Below are positions 32,600 to 43,637 of a stretch of DNA of 64,000 nt, one piece after another. The notes below the pieces were generated by a model. That model searched no databases and had not been told where the DNA came from. It saw only the letters and a program-made list of their open reading frames with translations. The DNA lies in contig LUCM01006158.1 of assembly GCA_008360955.1 (NCBI GenBank), positions 350,239-414,238 on the forward strand. The letters run 5' to 3'. The position numbers and the translations under genes were made by a program. This stretch comes from Fasciolopsis buskii (Eukaryota; Platyhelminthes; Trematoda; Plagiorchiida; Fasciolidae). Position 1 is the stretch's first letter; each line of letters opens with the position of its first letter.

Positions 32600-35500
32600 A
32601 TATCACCTATTGTCTCCAATCGCCGCTTGGGGGAATCTCGTGAACCCAATCCGACAGTCTAACTGTACCTACACAAGCCAGTCCACCGGTTAAAATCTGC
32701 ATAATTTTTAGCTATTCGATCGACTTCCCACCTCGATTCATCTTCCAACCACTACCTGACCCGGAGAGCAGGATGCATTGACGGAGTCGTTCTGTAAGTA
32801 CGCAAAAAACATGTCCTAACCACTTTGATCTATTCATATTCAGCTCTTCTAAAAACTTAAACCCCGGGGCTCATCGGGTTACGCCTAACCTCAGAGTGTT
32901 ACCATCAAAATTTTCCCATCATATTCTACCAGTGCCACGAAGCCCATGGCGGTCAAACACCAAAAGTCTTCGCAAATCCTTTGCTGCTAACGACCACGTT
33001 TCGGAGCCGCATAGTTGGAATGACGCAGAGCACACTCGACCTTTGATCGATAACAAGATGGCACTCCAACGCCTCAGATGCCTCAAGTTGGTGAATGCCA
33101 ACCAAAGCTCGTATATTCAGCATAAAGAAACTTCATCCTATGTACGACCAACAGATAAGACACAACTATAATTAAATTTATCCGATTCATCCAATTCTTT
33201 ACCTTCAAGAACAACGTTCGGCTTTGAACTAGTCCAGGCCGGCAGCAACACTTTACACCTTGATTGTGCAAACGTATACCATACTTGCCTACCCTATCTT
33301 TCAGACATTCGAGGAAAACCTGCAACTTACCTGGATCTTCATTCACTAGCACAACAATCGTTCGCATATCCCAGGTCAGGCAAAACCCTGTCTGAGCAAA
33401 TATCAATGCTATCATTCTCAAATGAAGATCGGGCTATCTCCATAACCATCCCAGTGACAGTTAAAGGGGAAGGTGAAAGAGGGCAACCCTGACGAAAACC
33501 ACTTCTCGTAGTGAATTTGGGCGAAACAGCTCCATAAGCGCGAACTCAACTTCCATTGTTAGCGAGCAAAGATTGGATGGGTGAAATGAATTTTTTCGGC
33601 ACATCTTTTAATGGGGAGCAGCGTTATGCAATTGCGCCTCCAGCTTTCTTTTGAGAGTGGTTCATAGCCATTAGGGCCAACCAAATAGAGGAGGACCGGC
33701 GATCTTGATTCTGAAGGTTGAAGTGGTATAGAACTACATAGGGTCTGAATAGGTCAGATGTGGTAACGAACCTTACGTCAGAGTGATTGATAGATCTGGG
33801 ATTTTAACCTTTGACGTTTTTGGTGACAAACGCTTAGTCCACCTGACCACCGCCGGTCAAATGATAAGTTGAAGATCGTGGGACTACGGAAGATATGCCT
33901 ATGTTCTAAGGACTTCAGAAAATGAAAATTCGACCTGACCAATCGCTGTTGGATTGAAAATTAACTTGATTCTCACGCGTACACTTTTCGCGGACGCTAG
34001 ATACTCGGCGGGGAGCAATGCCACCGAGCGGTTTTGATGTGTTATTAAACTAATTCTCTTGTGGTTTTCACATGAGAACTTTTCCCCTTTCTTGTGAATC
34101 GGTGCAATCGCCCATTCCATTGCCTAGATTGATCTCTGGAGCTTTGGTAACTCCCATGGTAACACTCCACCACTGCAGAGAGTCTGTTTGTTCTAGCTCC
34201 CTTCTACCCTTTAGGAAAACTCATCTCTCTGTCCACCTCCACTTTGGATGGAGTACTGGTATATACCTGTAAGTGGAAGGTCCACTATGGCATGGAGCAA
34301 ACTTAAGTGTTCTCCTTAATGCTCCATTCTTCGCTGCTGAGAGTGAATCAGTGAGCCGTCGGGTTCTTTGGTCACCTCTTGGTTTTTGTGGACAGGCATT
34401 CCTAATGAATCGGTAAAGATTGCCATCGTTGCGGACAGCCGCAGTCTTTTTCATTTCTGTACGTGGCTCTATCCATCGCTGCTCGCGGTCATTTCTCGGG
34501 TTCTTGGTCAGCTGAAGCCTCAGAGGTTTGCGTATCTCGTGTGGCATCCGGGGGACGGATCTGCAGGTATCCAGCAACGCAAGTGGTGTGGAAGTATTCC
34601 CCGTTTCTGAGGCACCTATGGCCTGGATTCTTGAGTGTAAGACATCTTCGATCTGCTCCCAGTGATCGCTCAGATTTTGGACACCTTATTGTGGCAATAA
34701 CCGCATTGAAAGCGTTCCTTTTTACTTGGGTCCGCAGTTATCACCTAGAAGCAACTGTGCAAAACCGGTGGTTTTCGTGTTGGTTCAAACAAGATAGTGC
34801 ACGGACCGAAGCATGACCTGAATCCATAGATTTAAACCAGGATGATCGGCAATCCTCGATTAGTCCATGCCACTTTTAGACAATACTAATGTGGTCAATT
34901 TGAGTCCAACTATGTGAAGGCGAAGGAGGGCATCAGGTCAGTCGATGCAGCTTTTTATGACAAAAGTCGGTGTTCGCCAGGAACAGCATGTGTTCGGAAC
35001 GAACTCGATGTGGTGGTCACCGTTGGTGGTGCTGTCCGCGGGTACAGAAAATCGTCCTCCAATATACCGTTCTGGCCCCGCTGAGTAGTTAAGTTGGGCG
35101 TTAAAATCGCCAACAACGACCACAACGTCTGTTGAACGTTCACTTCGAAGTAATCGGAATAATCCCTAGTAGAACTCGTGATTGGCCTCAGGGGAGCTGC
35201 AAACAGTGGGCGCATTAACAGATATGAACAAAAAACGATGCTTCAGTCAAACCGTCCAACTAAACTATATACAGACGATTGTTGACTGGGGTCCAATCTA
35301 ACAGTGCCCGCTCGGCTCGTGTTCAGAACGATCGGGACGCCAGCATGACTACGGACACTGGAAATCGGATCACCGGACACGTGAAGGGGGAAACGAGAGA
35401 AATAGGCTATGTTCGGGATACGAAGAGTGATTATAGAGGTGGGATTTTGTGTACACGTTTCGAAGATGCAGCATGAATCTACTTTAAAAAAGTTAGGAAT

Positions 35501-35720
35501 TCTAACTAGGGCAACATGTTGCCCCATGTGTTGTAGCTTGCGGACATTGAAGGCAGCGAAATGAAGTAACGACTTAGGTTTAATTAATTCCTCTTCTCCC
35601 ACTAGTGCTACCGTCAGATAAGTCTGTTGACTCGCCGATTCTCTTGCCATCAACTGCACGGTCATTATGTCGGAAGAAAAAAGGTTGATAAGGTTCTCCG
35701 TGAAAAGAGCTCTGCAGATA
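32600..35720 (-). mobile_element. long LINE-B relic: endonuclease, linker, reverse transcriptase, 3' end
   Basis: Read on the minus strand from 35720: endonuclease start 'LLHFAAFNVRKLQHMGQHVA' (about 35560-35500), 'CCIFETCTQNP', then 'VVVGDFNAQL' (35120-35090), 'GGRFSVPADSTTNGDH', and the end of the domain near 34830. The linker follows with 'LRLQLTKNPRNDREQRW' (about 34525-34475), RT fingers 'IAPIHKKGEKFSCENHKR', palm with 'LGYANDCC' in place of YADD (about 33370), a thumb trace, and the 3' end gagacaataggtgatatgg near 32620. The second palm Asp is replaced by Asn and several frameshifts are present. The RT is split by a SINE-B at 33655-33857. The whole lies in the last intron of the 24.9-38.6 kb gene model. 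Confidence 0.9.
33655..33857 (-). mobile_element. SINE-B copy inserted in LINE-B
   Basis: Minus strand: A box tggtcaggtgg (33849-33839), B-box-like ggttaaaatcc (33809-33799), then ccacatctgacc, tatgtagttctata, cagaatcaagatcgccgg and ggccctaatggctatgaa. RT fingers lie on one side and the RT palm on the other, so the SINE is younger than the LINE copy. Confidence 0.75.
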
Positions 35721-37810
35721 TTTGAGTGAGTGCTGCTTTATGGCTACATACACCGCAGGAGTTTTCCTTTGGGAATACGACCCGGAACCTTTGATCCAGA
35801 AGTCCGACTCACACCCTAGCGGGGCGTTAACTGAGCATGTTTGGCATAGCGTCTTTATCACAACCTACCCCACTAGAAGAAATGAGCAGCACGGTCTTGA
35901 TTATTCTGGGTGATGGCCGATGCAGCTTGGAATTCGTTCTGTGTATTTCATTGAAATGGTGGGCATTTAATGCTAGGAAGTCCAGTCACTAAGCTGTAGG
36001 ACGATTAGGGTTCTCAATCAGTGTCTTTCAGAAGCTGTCCGCAAAGCTGTGGGAAATGGCTGAGTGGAAACCCACCCGTTTGGGTCATTTATTCTCCCAC
36101 TGATTTCCTCCTCTAGACATGGTTGTGTAACACTGACGTCCTGATCACTTTTAAATGGCCTTTTTAGAAACGTCATCGTCCTTACTTCTAATCTCCGTCA
36201 TTACGCCATACTTAGCAATAGTTTTTTTATGGGCACTCGTTTTCTCTGAGTGTGATGGATGTGCTAAAGATTGTCCTCAGCAGCTTCTGCGCAGTAGATT
36301 CATTTTGCCGTAGTTGACAGGCCTCCCACGAAGCCCCTTTTATATTGCATGACATGCGAACTTCTGATAGTCTATTCACTCTGTTTGCATGGCTCGGGAT
36401 TGTGGTAGTGAATGGAGTATGCTTCAAAGTAATTGGGCATTTCGATTTTCCTGTTGGAGTAGATCAGTTTGAAGCTCTTGTATGCTGTGAAAATACGGCA
36501 TGATGATCATAAATTTGGTATGCAAACCAACTTTTTACACCCCTACGTTCAAAGGTAATCTTGTTTTTTCTGTACCCTATGAACAAAGTTGGCCCAGGCA
36601 GACTTACCGTCGCCGCGGCATTGATCTGTCAAAATAAGTTCTTATTGAGGTAGATCTGTATTCATCCGAATATGGTGGAAGAACATTTTGTTTCTTATGT
36701 TTGTTGTACAATAAATGTGCTGCATTTGTGGTGTGTGGCCACGGCCCTGGGAAGACTACCAAATGGCGAAGTTATCTGTTGGCTTATAAAAGTCGCCCAA
36801 TTCGTGTCTTTAACACCCATATAGTATCTAAAGATTTGTCTCGTTATGGTCGAAATTCCGTGTGAAAATTCGTACCCAACCAATGTCTCACCAGGCAAAT
36901 GAGATTGGCCAATTATCGATGCACTGAGGGGTTAGCCAGCGAAGTGTATCAAACACAAGCAAAACCAGCCGTGTTGTTTCGTTCCCAGATTAAACTCTAT
37001 GGTTCTCAGAACTCACTGAATACTTTCTCGCTTGATTACAATAGCTTCTTATATCAATTTATGTTTGTCTGATAGACTTCTGCAAACAGTAGCGCACATT
37101 TCAGTTAAGTGCACCAACACTGTGCATGGGATTGGATCGGGCTAACGATTACATAATTGTGGCTAAATCGAAAGTGAACCAAATCTGCCGTTAATTTTGC
37201 ATGCTTATTGCTTTCGCCCTTCTCTCTCATTGCGCCGAATCCGCGTCAGATGTGAACAAATTAGTTTTTACACAGTCCCGAAATTAGCTTCCAGTTAAGT
37301 GCGTGTGATGAGTACTGCCCGATTAAGGAACACCCAAGCACTTATCCATATTGCACCAGCCAGCAGAAGGCTCTGTGTGTGTAAGGGCCGACGACCAAAT
37401 CCGATGGAATTCACCCATTAGCTGGCATTGGGCTTATTTTTATGCTACACAACATGTTGGCTTCTTGGATGTCCCTGATGGCAGCTACCCAATCGTTGTG
37501 ATCTCTGGTAAGGTTTTCACATTGTGAAATCCAGTTTTTTTTTGAGCCAGTCACTAACTGCTATTGATCGTTTCTCGATAGCAGATTGTCGTTCGCTGAT
37601 TACCCGTACGTTGTTTTCAGTGTTGAGTTACTTTGGCCTGCTTTCCCCTCGAAGCAAATTAGAAACATGACTTCGTGATGTTAAATTTTGATTGGATAGA
37701 TTATCCGTTCCCTGAGGTATGTACTATTTAAGTCTTTTTCCTGCGCCTGTTGGTATTTTGTTTGCTGCCTCTATCATCTCTGTCCTCGTTTGTGCTTCCA
37801 AACTGTTCAG
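35721..37810. other. no recognisable feature (2.1 kb)
   Basis: The sequence upstream of the LINE endonuclease (35721-35860, minus) remains open for 93 codons overlapping the domain start and may be the LINE N-terminus. The rest has no assignable content. Confidence 0.3.
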
Positions 37811-37920
37811 GTCAGTGCAAACCAGTAAACCGTTTACTCGAGGATGCTGACATAATGAAGAATGCTGCTACTGGATCGACTGTATCTGTGGTCCGAGATA
37901 ATATCTTCGAATGTACTTAG
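37811..37920 (+). CDS. candidate last coding exon of gene 24.9-38.6 kb
   Basis: After the acceptor cttccaaactgttcag, two bases and 35 codons lead to a tag at 37918-37920. The peptide includes 'QCKPVNRLLEDADIMKNAAT' and ends 'NIFECT'. The two-base start joins in phase to the one-base ends of 30256 and 31270, giving Gly or Arg at the junction. A possible polyadenylation signal (aataaa) lies about 630 bases downstream near 38551. The family is unknown. The 6.5-kb intron in front holds the long LINE. Confidence 0.55.
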
Positions 37921-38969
37921 ATCCTGAAATTTGTTTCGTGTGATGCTCGAATTTGTGCTTCTTCGTTCCATTATCTCCTTCATATGCACGCACACCAACG
38001 TACTCACAGTATCTTCAAATCGCTTCCCACATGTGTTGTCATCAGAAATAGCAGATAACCAGTTATTCATTCCTGTTCTACAACATTCATCTCCGAGAGC
38101 CTTTTGGCTTACTCGGCGGTTTGTCGCTCTTTTGTTCACAGACAATCTTTATGCTCACACCATCAACTGTCCATTTCGTTTGCATATGGCTTTTTTATGC
38201 CGGAATTATTAGCATCTGTTGTTCGCACATCTGTCACGTAGCCCCGCCTGCTTACCATTTTCTTGCCGTGCTCAGAATAAGATCTCATATGGCTCTTTTT
38301 CAATTTTTGTCATTTCGGATGTGTCCAATCATTTACTATTTCCCCATTTAACTCAATGTCTCATTATCTACTGATGTAAACGTGTTCTATTATCCGGATA
38401 TTTCCACGGACAGCTTAGCTTTACACTTTCTTTCGTTGTCTATGTGCACCAAATTATCTATTCTTCCGCACAACCACTGTTTCGTTGCCTATTATTTTTC
38501 ACTCTACTTATTCAGCCATATTATAAGCAATCATTTTTAAGTGCACACTAATAAATAATGCATCTTCCTAGTACGTGGTTTTTGCTGCGCCCAACAGTTA
38601 GTCATCCGGCATTACTCCATGCGGCTGCTCTAGTCGGAATAATCATGAAGGCGCTCACTGGGTGCCATAATTCTTTTTCCCTTCCCTCAGCAAAAGCAAA
38701 CTTGTGGGGAAAAGGATCATCGTAAAAGAAAAGTGGATTAGCGACATATTTTTGTCATCCAGAATATAATTCCTAGTGGAGTATCCGAGCTCATTCCAAT
38801 AATCCAAATTGCGCAGCCAGTCAGCCTGCACCCGTTTCATGCGCCCTACCCGGATCCGTTATTACCCATTCACATCCATCTAATCCCAATAGAAATAGAG
38901 CTCAATCTGAAAAGGTATCGTTATAAGCTGAACATTGAATCGCCAGGCTATCTGGGTCTTGATGGAATG

Positions 38970-40060
38970 ACTTTGTCGAACAAAATGTGAATTTCTGGTT
39001 TGTAAAACGTGCCCGTTTGGCTGTCCGACCTACAAGGTCCACCCCCTCAGATCATCGCATTCCGAATCCGTTTCCACCAAACGGCGCTCTTATTCGTCTT
39101 TGGCGCTCTTCTAAACCGGCCACGTTCAGTGTAGGGAAACGCTGGAAACCCTGGCCATCGACGTGTGTTGTGCCCAAGATCCCAGTTCTCCCGCTCGATT
39201 GATGTAGCCATTTAATTTTTCCGTAAAGTAACACGTTTGCCTAGACGCCTTGGGCATGCGGCTTCTGGTCTTGGTGGCATTGATGTGATTCTCAGACGGT
39301 TCAGGTTGCGACCCTTGACTACACCCCAATCGACAATCGGTGATATTTGCGCAAAGTAGGCAGCCATCGCTGTGATAGACGCAATGTGTCCGTCGTCTCA
39401 GCACGCGCACTAACATACTGCAGCCCACATGCTGTCAAAGGCATTTTCTATTAAAAACCTTGCGCCCACCTAGGCGTGGCAAGCAAGTTGATGCAGCGGT
39501 TTCACCAACAGACGAGGATCCTCGGGTAGGTCGACTGTCTGCGAACGAGTCGCATTTGGGAGGTCGTTTTGATCTCGACCCATGCCTTTTAGAAAACGAT
39601 GAATGGTTGATGGTCCTATTCTCTGACCACCGCCTACTTTTCGCCAATATGAACTTTGGACGCTCCAGTCGCCGATGTTCCATCTGGCGTCCTCTCATTT
39701 CGAGCCGTAAATGGATCCAGACCAACCACATCGTTATCAGCTGACAAAAGATTGCCGGTCGCACTAGCTCGCCCCTCAGATTAAGTCATCAAGCTGCTCT
39801 TGAACTTCGGTGGGTGCTCGAAACGTGCGATGCAGCATCCGTTAGATTGTAATGTGCTTTCCCATTCGGTTGCCAATCAGTTTTCCAAAGTGCACTGGCT
39901 GAAGTGCTAGCACTAACGCCACCTGATAACCAGACCTCTCTGGTCGCTTATTAAGAGTGTCTTGCACTCTGTTAGCTTATTGAGTTGTGACCTGACCTGT
40001 CTAGGAAAGATGGCTAAACTCTGATTCTAAATAAATTATGGATGGCGCACGATGCATGAA
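38970..40060 (+). mobile_element. LINE relic, endonuclease domain
   Basis: 'ETLETLAIDVCC' (about 39140-39175) and 'SVVSARALTYCSPHAVKG' (near 39390-39445) are N-terminal and middle endonuclease blocks in different frames. An 'RLSANESHLGGRFDLD' block (about 39530-39577), 'SDHRLLFANMNF' and 'RSSRRCSIWRP' follow in one frame, ending at 'WIQTNHIVIS' (39714-39744). This corresponds to the GDFNAQ-to-(Q)IDHI region of APE-type endonucleases. The linker trace near 39890-39940 fades out and no RT follows, so the copy is truncated at the 3' side. Stops and frameshifts are present. Confidence 0.85.
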
Positions 40061-40314
40061 TCATTATACTCCTCAGCATTTGTGATTAGGGAATGTATTG
40101 GGTATCAAGAATGACTAGCTTCATCCAAAGGGCGTGCGAATTGGCTAGTCAGCTGTCGGCGTTCAGTGAGTTACGAGACCCTCAGATCCTCCTGAGAAGC
40201 AAAAACTGGTCCTAACAGTTTAAGCTGGTAAACGATATTAAGAGAGCAGAGTCAGGAAAATCGGCGAGTCCAGCGAGATAATCAGGTCCCGTGAGTTCCC
40301 CTTTGTTAATTCCT

Positions 40315-40378
<64 letters not shown>
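40315..40378. repeat. (TA)n microsatellite with central interruption
   Basis: 64 bases of alternating TA with a tttatattta interruption at 40341-40350. Confidence 0.97.
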
Positions 40379-40380
<2 letters not shown>

Positions 40381-41369
40381 ACAACGATCATAACCGCTGT
40401 TCCTGTCCGCAGTTGCCTGGTCTTGGTTATTCGGGGTTGTACATTAACACTAGTTTTGTGTGTAATATAATACACGCAGGACAAGAAACGTTCACCAGAC
40501 AGACCTGTAGGTGCCCTAATTCTTCACATTTTGTAATTCATGTTATCCGACCCGCAACCTTAATTTGCCTTGGTTCAATATTTATGGGATAACCAGTGGT
40601 GTTAGGGCTAGATTACGTGCCCTCTTCTACTACAAGTAACCTTGAAATATAAGGACATCGTGGTGTTCTACCGAATGAATGAAGCGTTAAAAAAGCGGTC
40701 ATAATTCGAACAGCTCTTATCAAGTACCAGCATATCCTACGGTTACTACTAGGGGGTTAGCTTGGAAACAAAAATCTTTCGGAATTTCCTCGAGAAATAT
40801 GGTGGGGTACTTCAGTCAGACTCGACCTGATGTTAAGAAAACTCTGACAGCAAAGTTTGTTATGCTTACGTCTGCATCTACCACGCTGTCCACGAATGGT
40901 GGTTTTGATTGTTGTCGGCGCCTGCGCTAAATGAGATAACTCAGATCCCGCCGAACTACTAAACTGGTTCGTCTAGTTGTACCCTTTCGAGACCACTACT
41001 GTCATAACGGTCGGTGAAATTATCTTCAACGTTTACCCGTATTCAATCCGAGTATGAGTGGCGGTCATTAACCCCTGCATCCGTCTCCTCAGTACGTCGA
41101 TATCCAACGACTTGCTTAGCGCAAACAATCTTGCGAACGTTTGTGTCGAACTAAAAAAATACCTCAAGGCAGTTGAACCTCACCTTTTAATGCTTCTTCA
41201 TCTGTCTTTTATGTTGTCTGAACTTTATTTCTGTCCGAACAATGCGTCATGGACCGCATGGGTCCCGTCTGCTTGTCAATTTGTCAACCATGGGCCGATC
41301 GTCCCTGAAGGCATATATCGGATTATCTGATCATTGTACCGTTTGACACCTTTGGCCCTCCCTCGTCAG

Positions 41370-41398
41370 CCTAATGGTCGCGAAAACTCCCCAGTGAG
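41370..41398 (+). CDS. possible 29-nt microexon
   Basis: A strong pyrimidine-rich acceptor (tttggccctccctcgtcag) and a consensus donor (gag|gtaagt) bracket 29 bases reading 'PNGRENSPV' plus two bases. Splice-site strength is the only evidence. No partner exon is known, and it could be chance. Confidence 0.25.
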
Positions 41399-42167
41399 GT
41401 AAGTTTGCCAAGCGAAGCATCGCAGTTTTTTTCTCACTTGGTAATAAGTTACCCAAATGGGAGTTAAATCTGACGACCTTCGTAGTACAGTAAATTTCAA
41501 ATGCAATGTCATCAAAATTCAGTGGAAATTTCATAAGTCATGTCCATATCATAGAAGAGGAGCAAGATTTCTCCGCAAAATAATCCACATTGGATTTTTG
41601 ATCACTTTTGTCATTAAATATTGTTGCTCTGGTGTGTCGGGAAGTCATATGAGCAATGCTGAAGTCTGAATGACAAAAGCCAATCTCTGAATTTGAGTAG
41701 GTAAAGCTCAGTGGGACTTGTACTTAGGCTCCCATAGATAGAATTTATCGGTATACAATGCTACTTGAGACGATCAGCGTTCGAACAATAGTTTTTGGCT
41801 CTTGTATTGGCATAAAGATGTTGAAAACTAGTGAGATGTCGAGTTAGGCTTGTTGGTTGGGTCCACTGAACATCTCCCCGGTGATGAGTTTTTAAGGATA
41901 TTTTGTTTTTTGGCTATATTGTAACCGTTATCTCAGTTATGTTCCATTCATCTGGTTTTTCATTTGATCACTTCCATTTTTGCTCACCACTCTTTTCATT
42001 TGGTTCTCGTATAGTTGGTTTTGTCAAGTGGCAACAAAACTCGCAGCCCCTCAACAATATTGGCTCCAACAACTTAATTGAAAATGTATACTCACCGGTT
42101 CATAGAATGCCACGCTTTCCGAGCAAGATCAATAAGCGCAGTGTTTGACTATTCTATATTCAGTTTA

Positions 42168-42419
42168 TTAGAAGAACTTGTCCTTCGGATAACAGGTGGA
42201 TGGACGCCAATCACGATAGTACGATCGAGTACAAATTAAATAAATTGGGCATTTGGATGAGGTCAGTTTTCCCGGCACGCGAAACAGAAACACTGCGGTG
42301 TAGGCAGCCAGTTCGAATTCCGGTGACGTGCCAAGCAAGAAATATGCCCCGGACTTGGAAACTTTCCATTTTGGGGCATCAAATGTGATACTTATGAACG
42401 GTGATTCATTCGAACAACC
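42168..42419 (-). CDS. EndoU ribonuclease, C-terminal exon
   Basis: Minus strand, after the acceptor gtttgttaatctttttcag. 83 codons and the stop taa (42170-42168) follow. The reading 'ISITFDAPKWKVSKSGAYFL' and 'LGTSPEFELAAYTAVFLF' is the C-terminal signature of the EndoU (XendoU/placental protein 11) family, where the G-x-SPEFE-x-AxY block is nearly invariant and a Lys shortly before it is the third catalytic residue; Lys is present in 'KWKVSK'. The end 'YYRDWRPSTCYP' matches the usual G-T-x-YP finish. The exon joins in phase 0 to 43478-43637. The likely product is a metal-dependent, U-preferring endoribonuclease. A poly-A signal aataaa (42169-42164) overlaps the stop codon. Confidence 0.9.
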   Translation of the reverse strand, partial: GCSNESPFISITFDAPKWKVSKSGAYFLLGTSPEFELAAYTAVFLFRVPGKLTSSKCPIYLICTRSYYRDWRPSTCYPKDKFF

Positions 42420-43477
42420 CTGAAAAAGATTAACAAACAAAGAACGCTGATTCAAACGAAGTGGTTATTTACGTTCCTAAGCAAGTGCAAATATTATCCG
42501 TGGCAACGAAAGAGCCAAGCTTGGGATGCATAGTCAGATTAAATTTATGAATATTTGAACTAAAACCGACTGATATCCAACACCCTAAAAACGGATAAGC
42601 TTCCCATTACGCCAAGTTCTCGTGAAATAAGTCGCTTAGAATGGAGTATCACACTTTGACTACTTTTGAGAACCACTTCTTCCGTATTTGGTCGCTGAGC
42701 CGCACCGATTAACTGGCGAAACAATACATTAAACGACGTAGTCCGTTGATTTGCACCATAGATTAACCCATTAGGCAGTTTACGCAGTCCGGACTCATCA
42801 TTTGTTTGCTTCCATTGCATTCTCTACTAACAGATACTAAAGTGGTACAACAATCTTCGAGATTCCGATGAGCCTGCGAATACGTTGGTTATCGATATCA
42901 GTAGCAGTTTATATTGCACATGAAATTATTATGCGGTATCACCTCCCTACTACTAACATTGGTCAAGCATTCCAGATGCATAAGTCGGATTCAAGGCCCT
43001 CACCGCACCTGCCTGTAAAGAAATCATCTATTGATGGATGTCGATCGCTGTGCGTCAGTATCCTGTGAACGTGCAAACCTGCAACTGGTAGCAATTATAT
43101 CAAATGAAGTCCACCAAACCATCAAGAACCTATTCGGCTAGCGCAATGATTCGCAATAACCCACCACGAATTTGCGTTCCAAGGCACGGTGGGTATGCGC
43201 TGCCAAAGATTCCTAACGAGGATGAAACAACTGCACAGTGTACCCATTGTTCCTTAACCGTGACCTGAACGCTGAAACCGCATCATGAATGATTTCACAT
43301 ATTTTTATTATGATTGTTTATTCGTTAAAGTTTGACTTCATTGGTTATTATTAATGGGTCTGGACTGTTAGTCACGGCCGTTCACACGTTTTTCCGCGTT
43401 GGTCTCTAAGTGGAGTCAAACTTCACGCTTTGCCTGAGAGCTTCGTGAAGAGTCCAATCAATCTCGTATGTTCTTAC
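42420..43477. other. EndoU intron; unassigned open frame at 42560-42820 (minus)
   Basis: The intron between the last two EndoU exons. It contains an 86-codon minus-strand frame ('NGLIYGANQRTTSFNVLF') of protein-like composition but unknown family. EndoU alignment is continuous without it, so it is not an EndoU exon. Confidence 0.4.
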
Positions 43478-43637
43478 CTTTCGGGCGAATTTCATAAACC
43501 GCACTTCATTCTCGTACTCTTTACGATAGAGTTGAATCCAGTTGTGAAAACCCAAAAGGTTTTCATCTTCCAGTTCACCAACGAACACGTGCTCGAACGA
43601 GGAGAATTGCCCCTCTCCGGGATAGAATATATTGAAG
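43478..43637 (-). CDS. EndoU ribonuclease, catalytic histidine exon
   Basis: Minus strand; acceptor ctacacaacag, donor aaag|gtaaga, 160 nt. The reading has 'SSFEHVFVGE' and 'LLGFHNWIQLYRKE', the two catalytic-His blocks of EndoU (E-H-V-F-x-GE and G-F-H-N-W-I). Both His are intact. The single first base completes an Asp codon with the two bases ending exon 44715-44980, and the exon ends at a codon boundary matching the next exon. This is strong evidence for a real, spliced gene. Confidence 0.93.

Larger units (their letters stand above)
40061..42167. other. mostly unassigned; contains TA repeat and a microexon candidate
   Basis: Apart from the (TA)n at 40315 and the segment at 41370, nothing is recognised. 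The 90-codon frame at 41058-41330 lacks splice context or motifs. Confidence 0.3.

Noticed and set aside
42560..42820. extra EndoU exon
   Set aside because: The exons on either side join in phase 0 and the family alignment is continuous without it.
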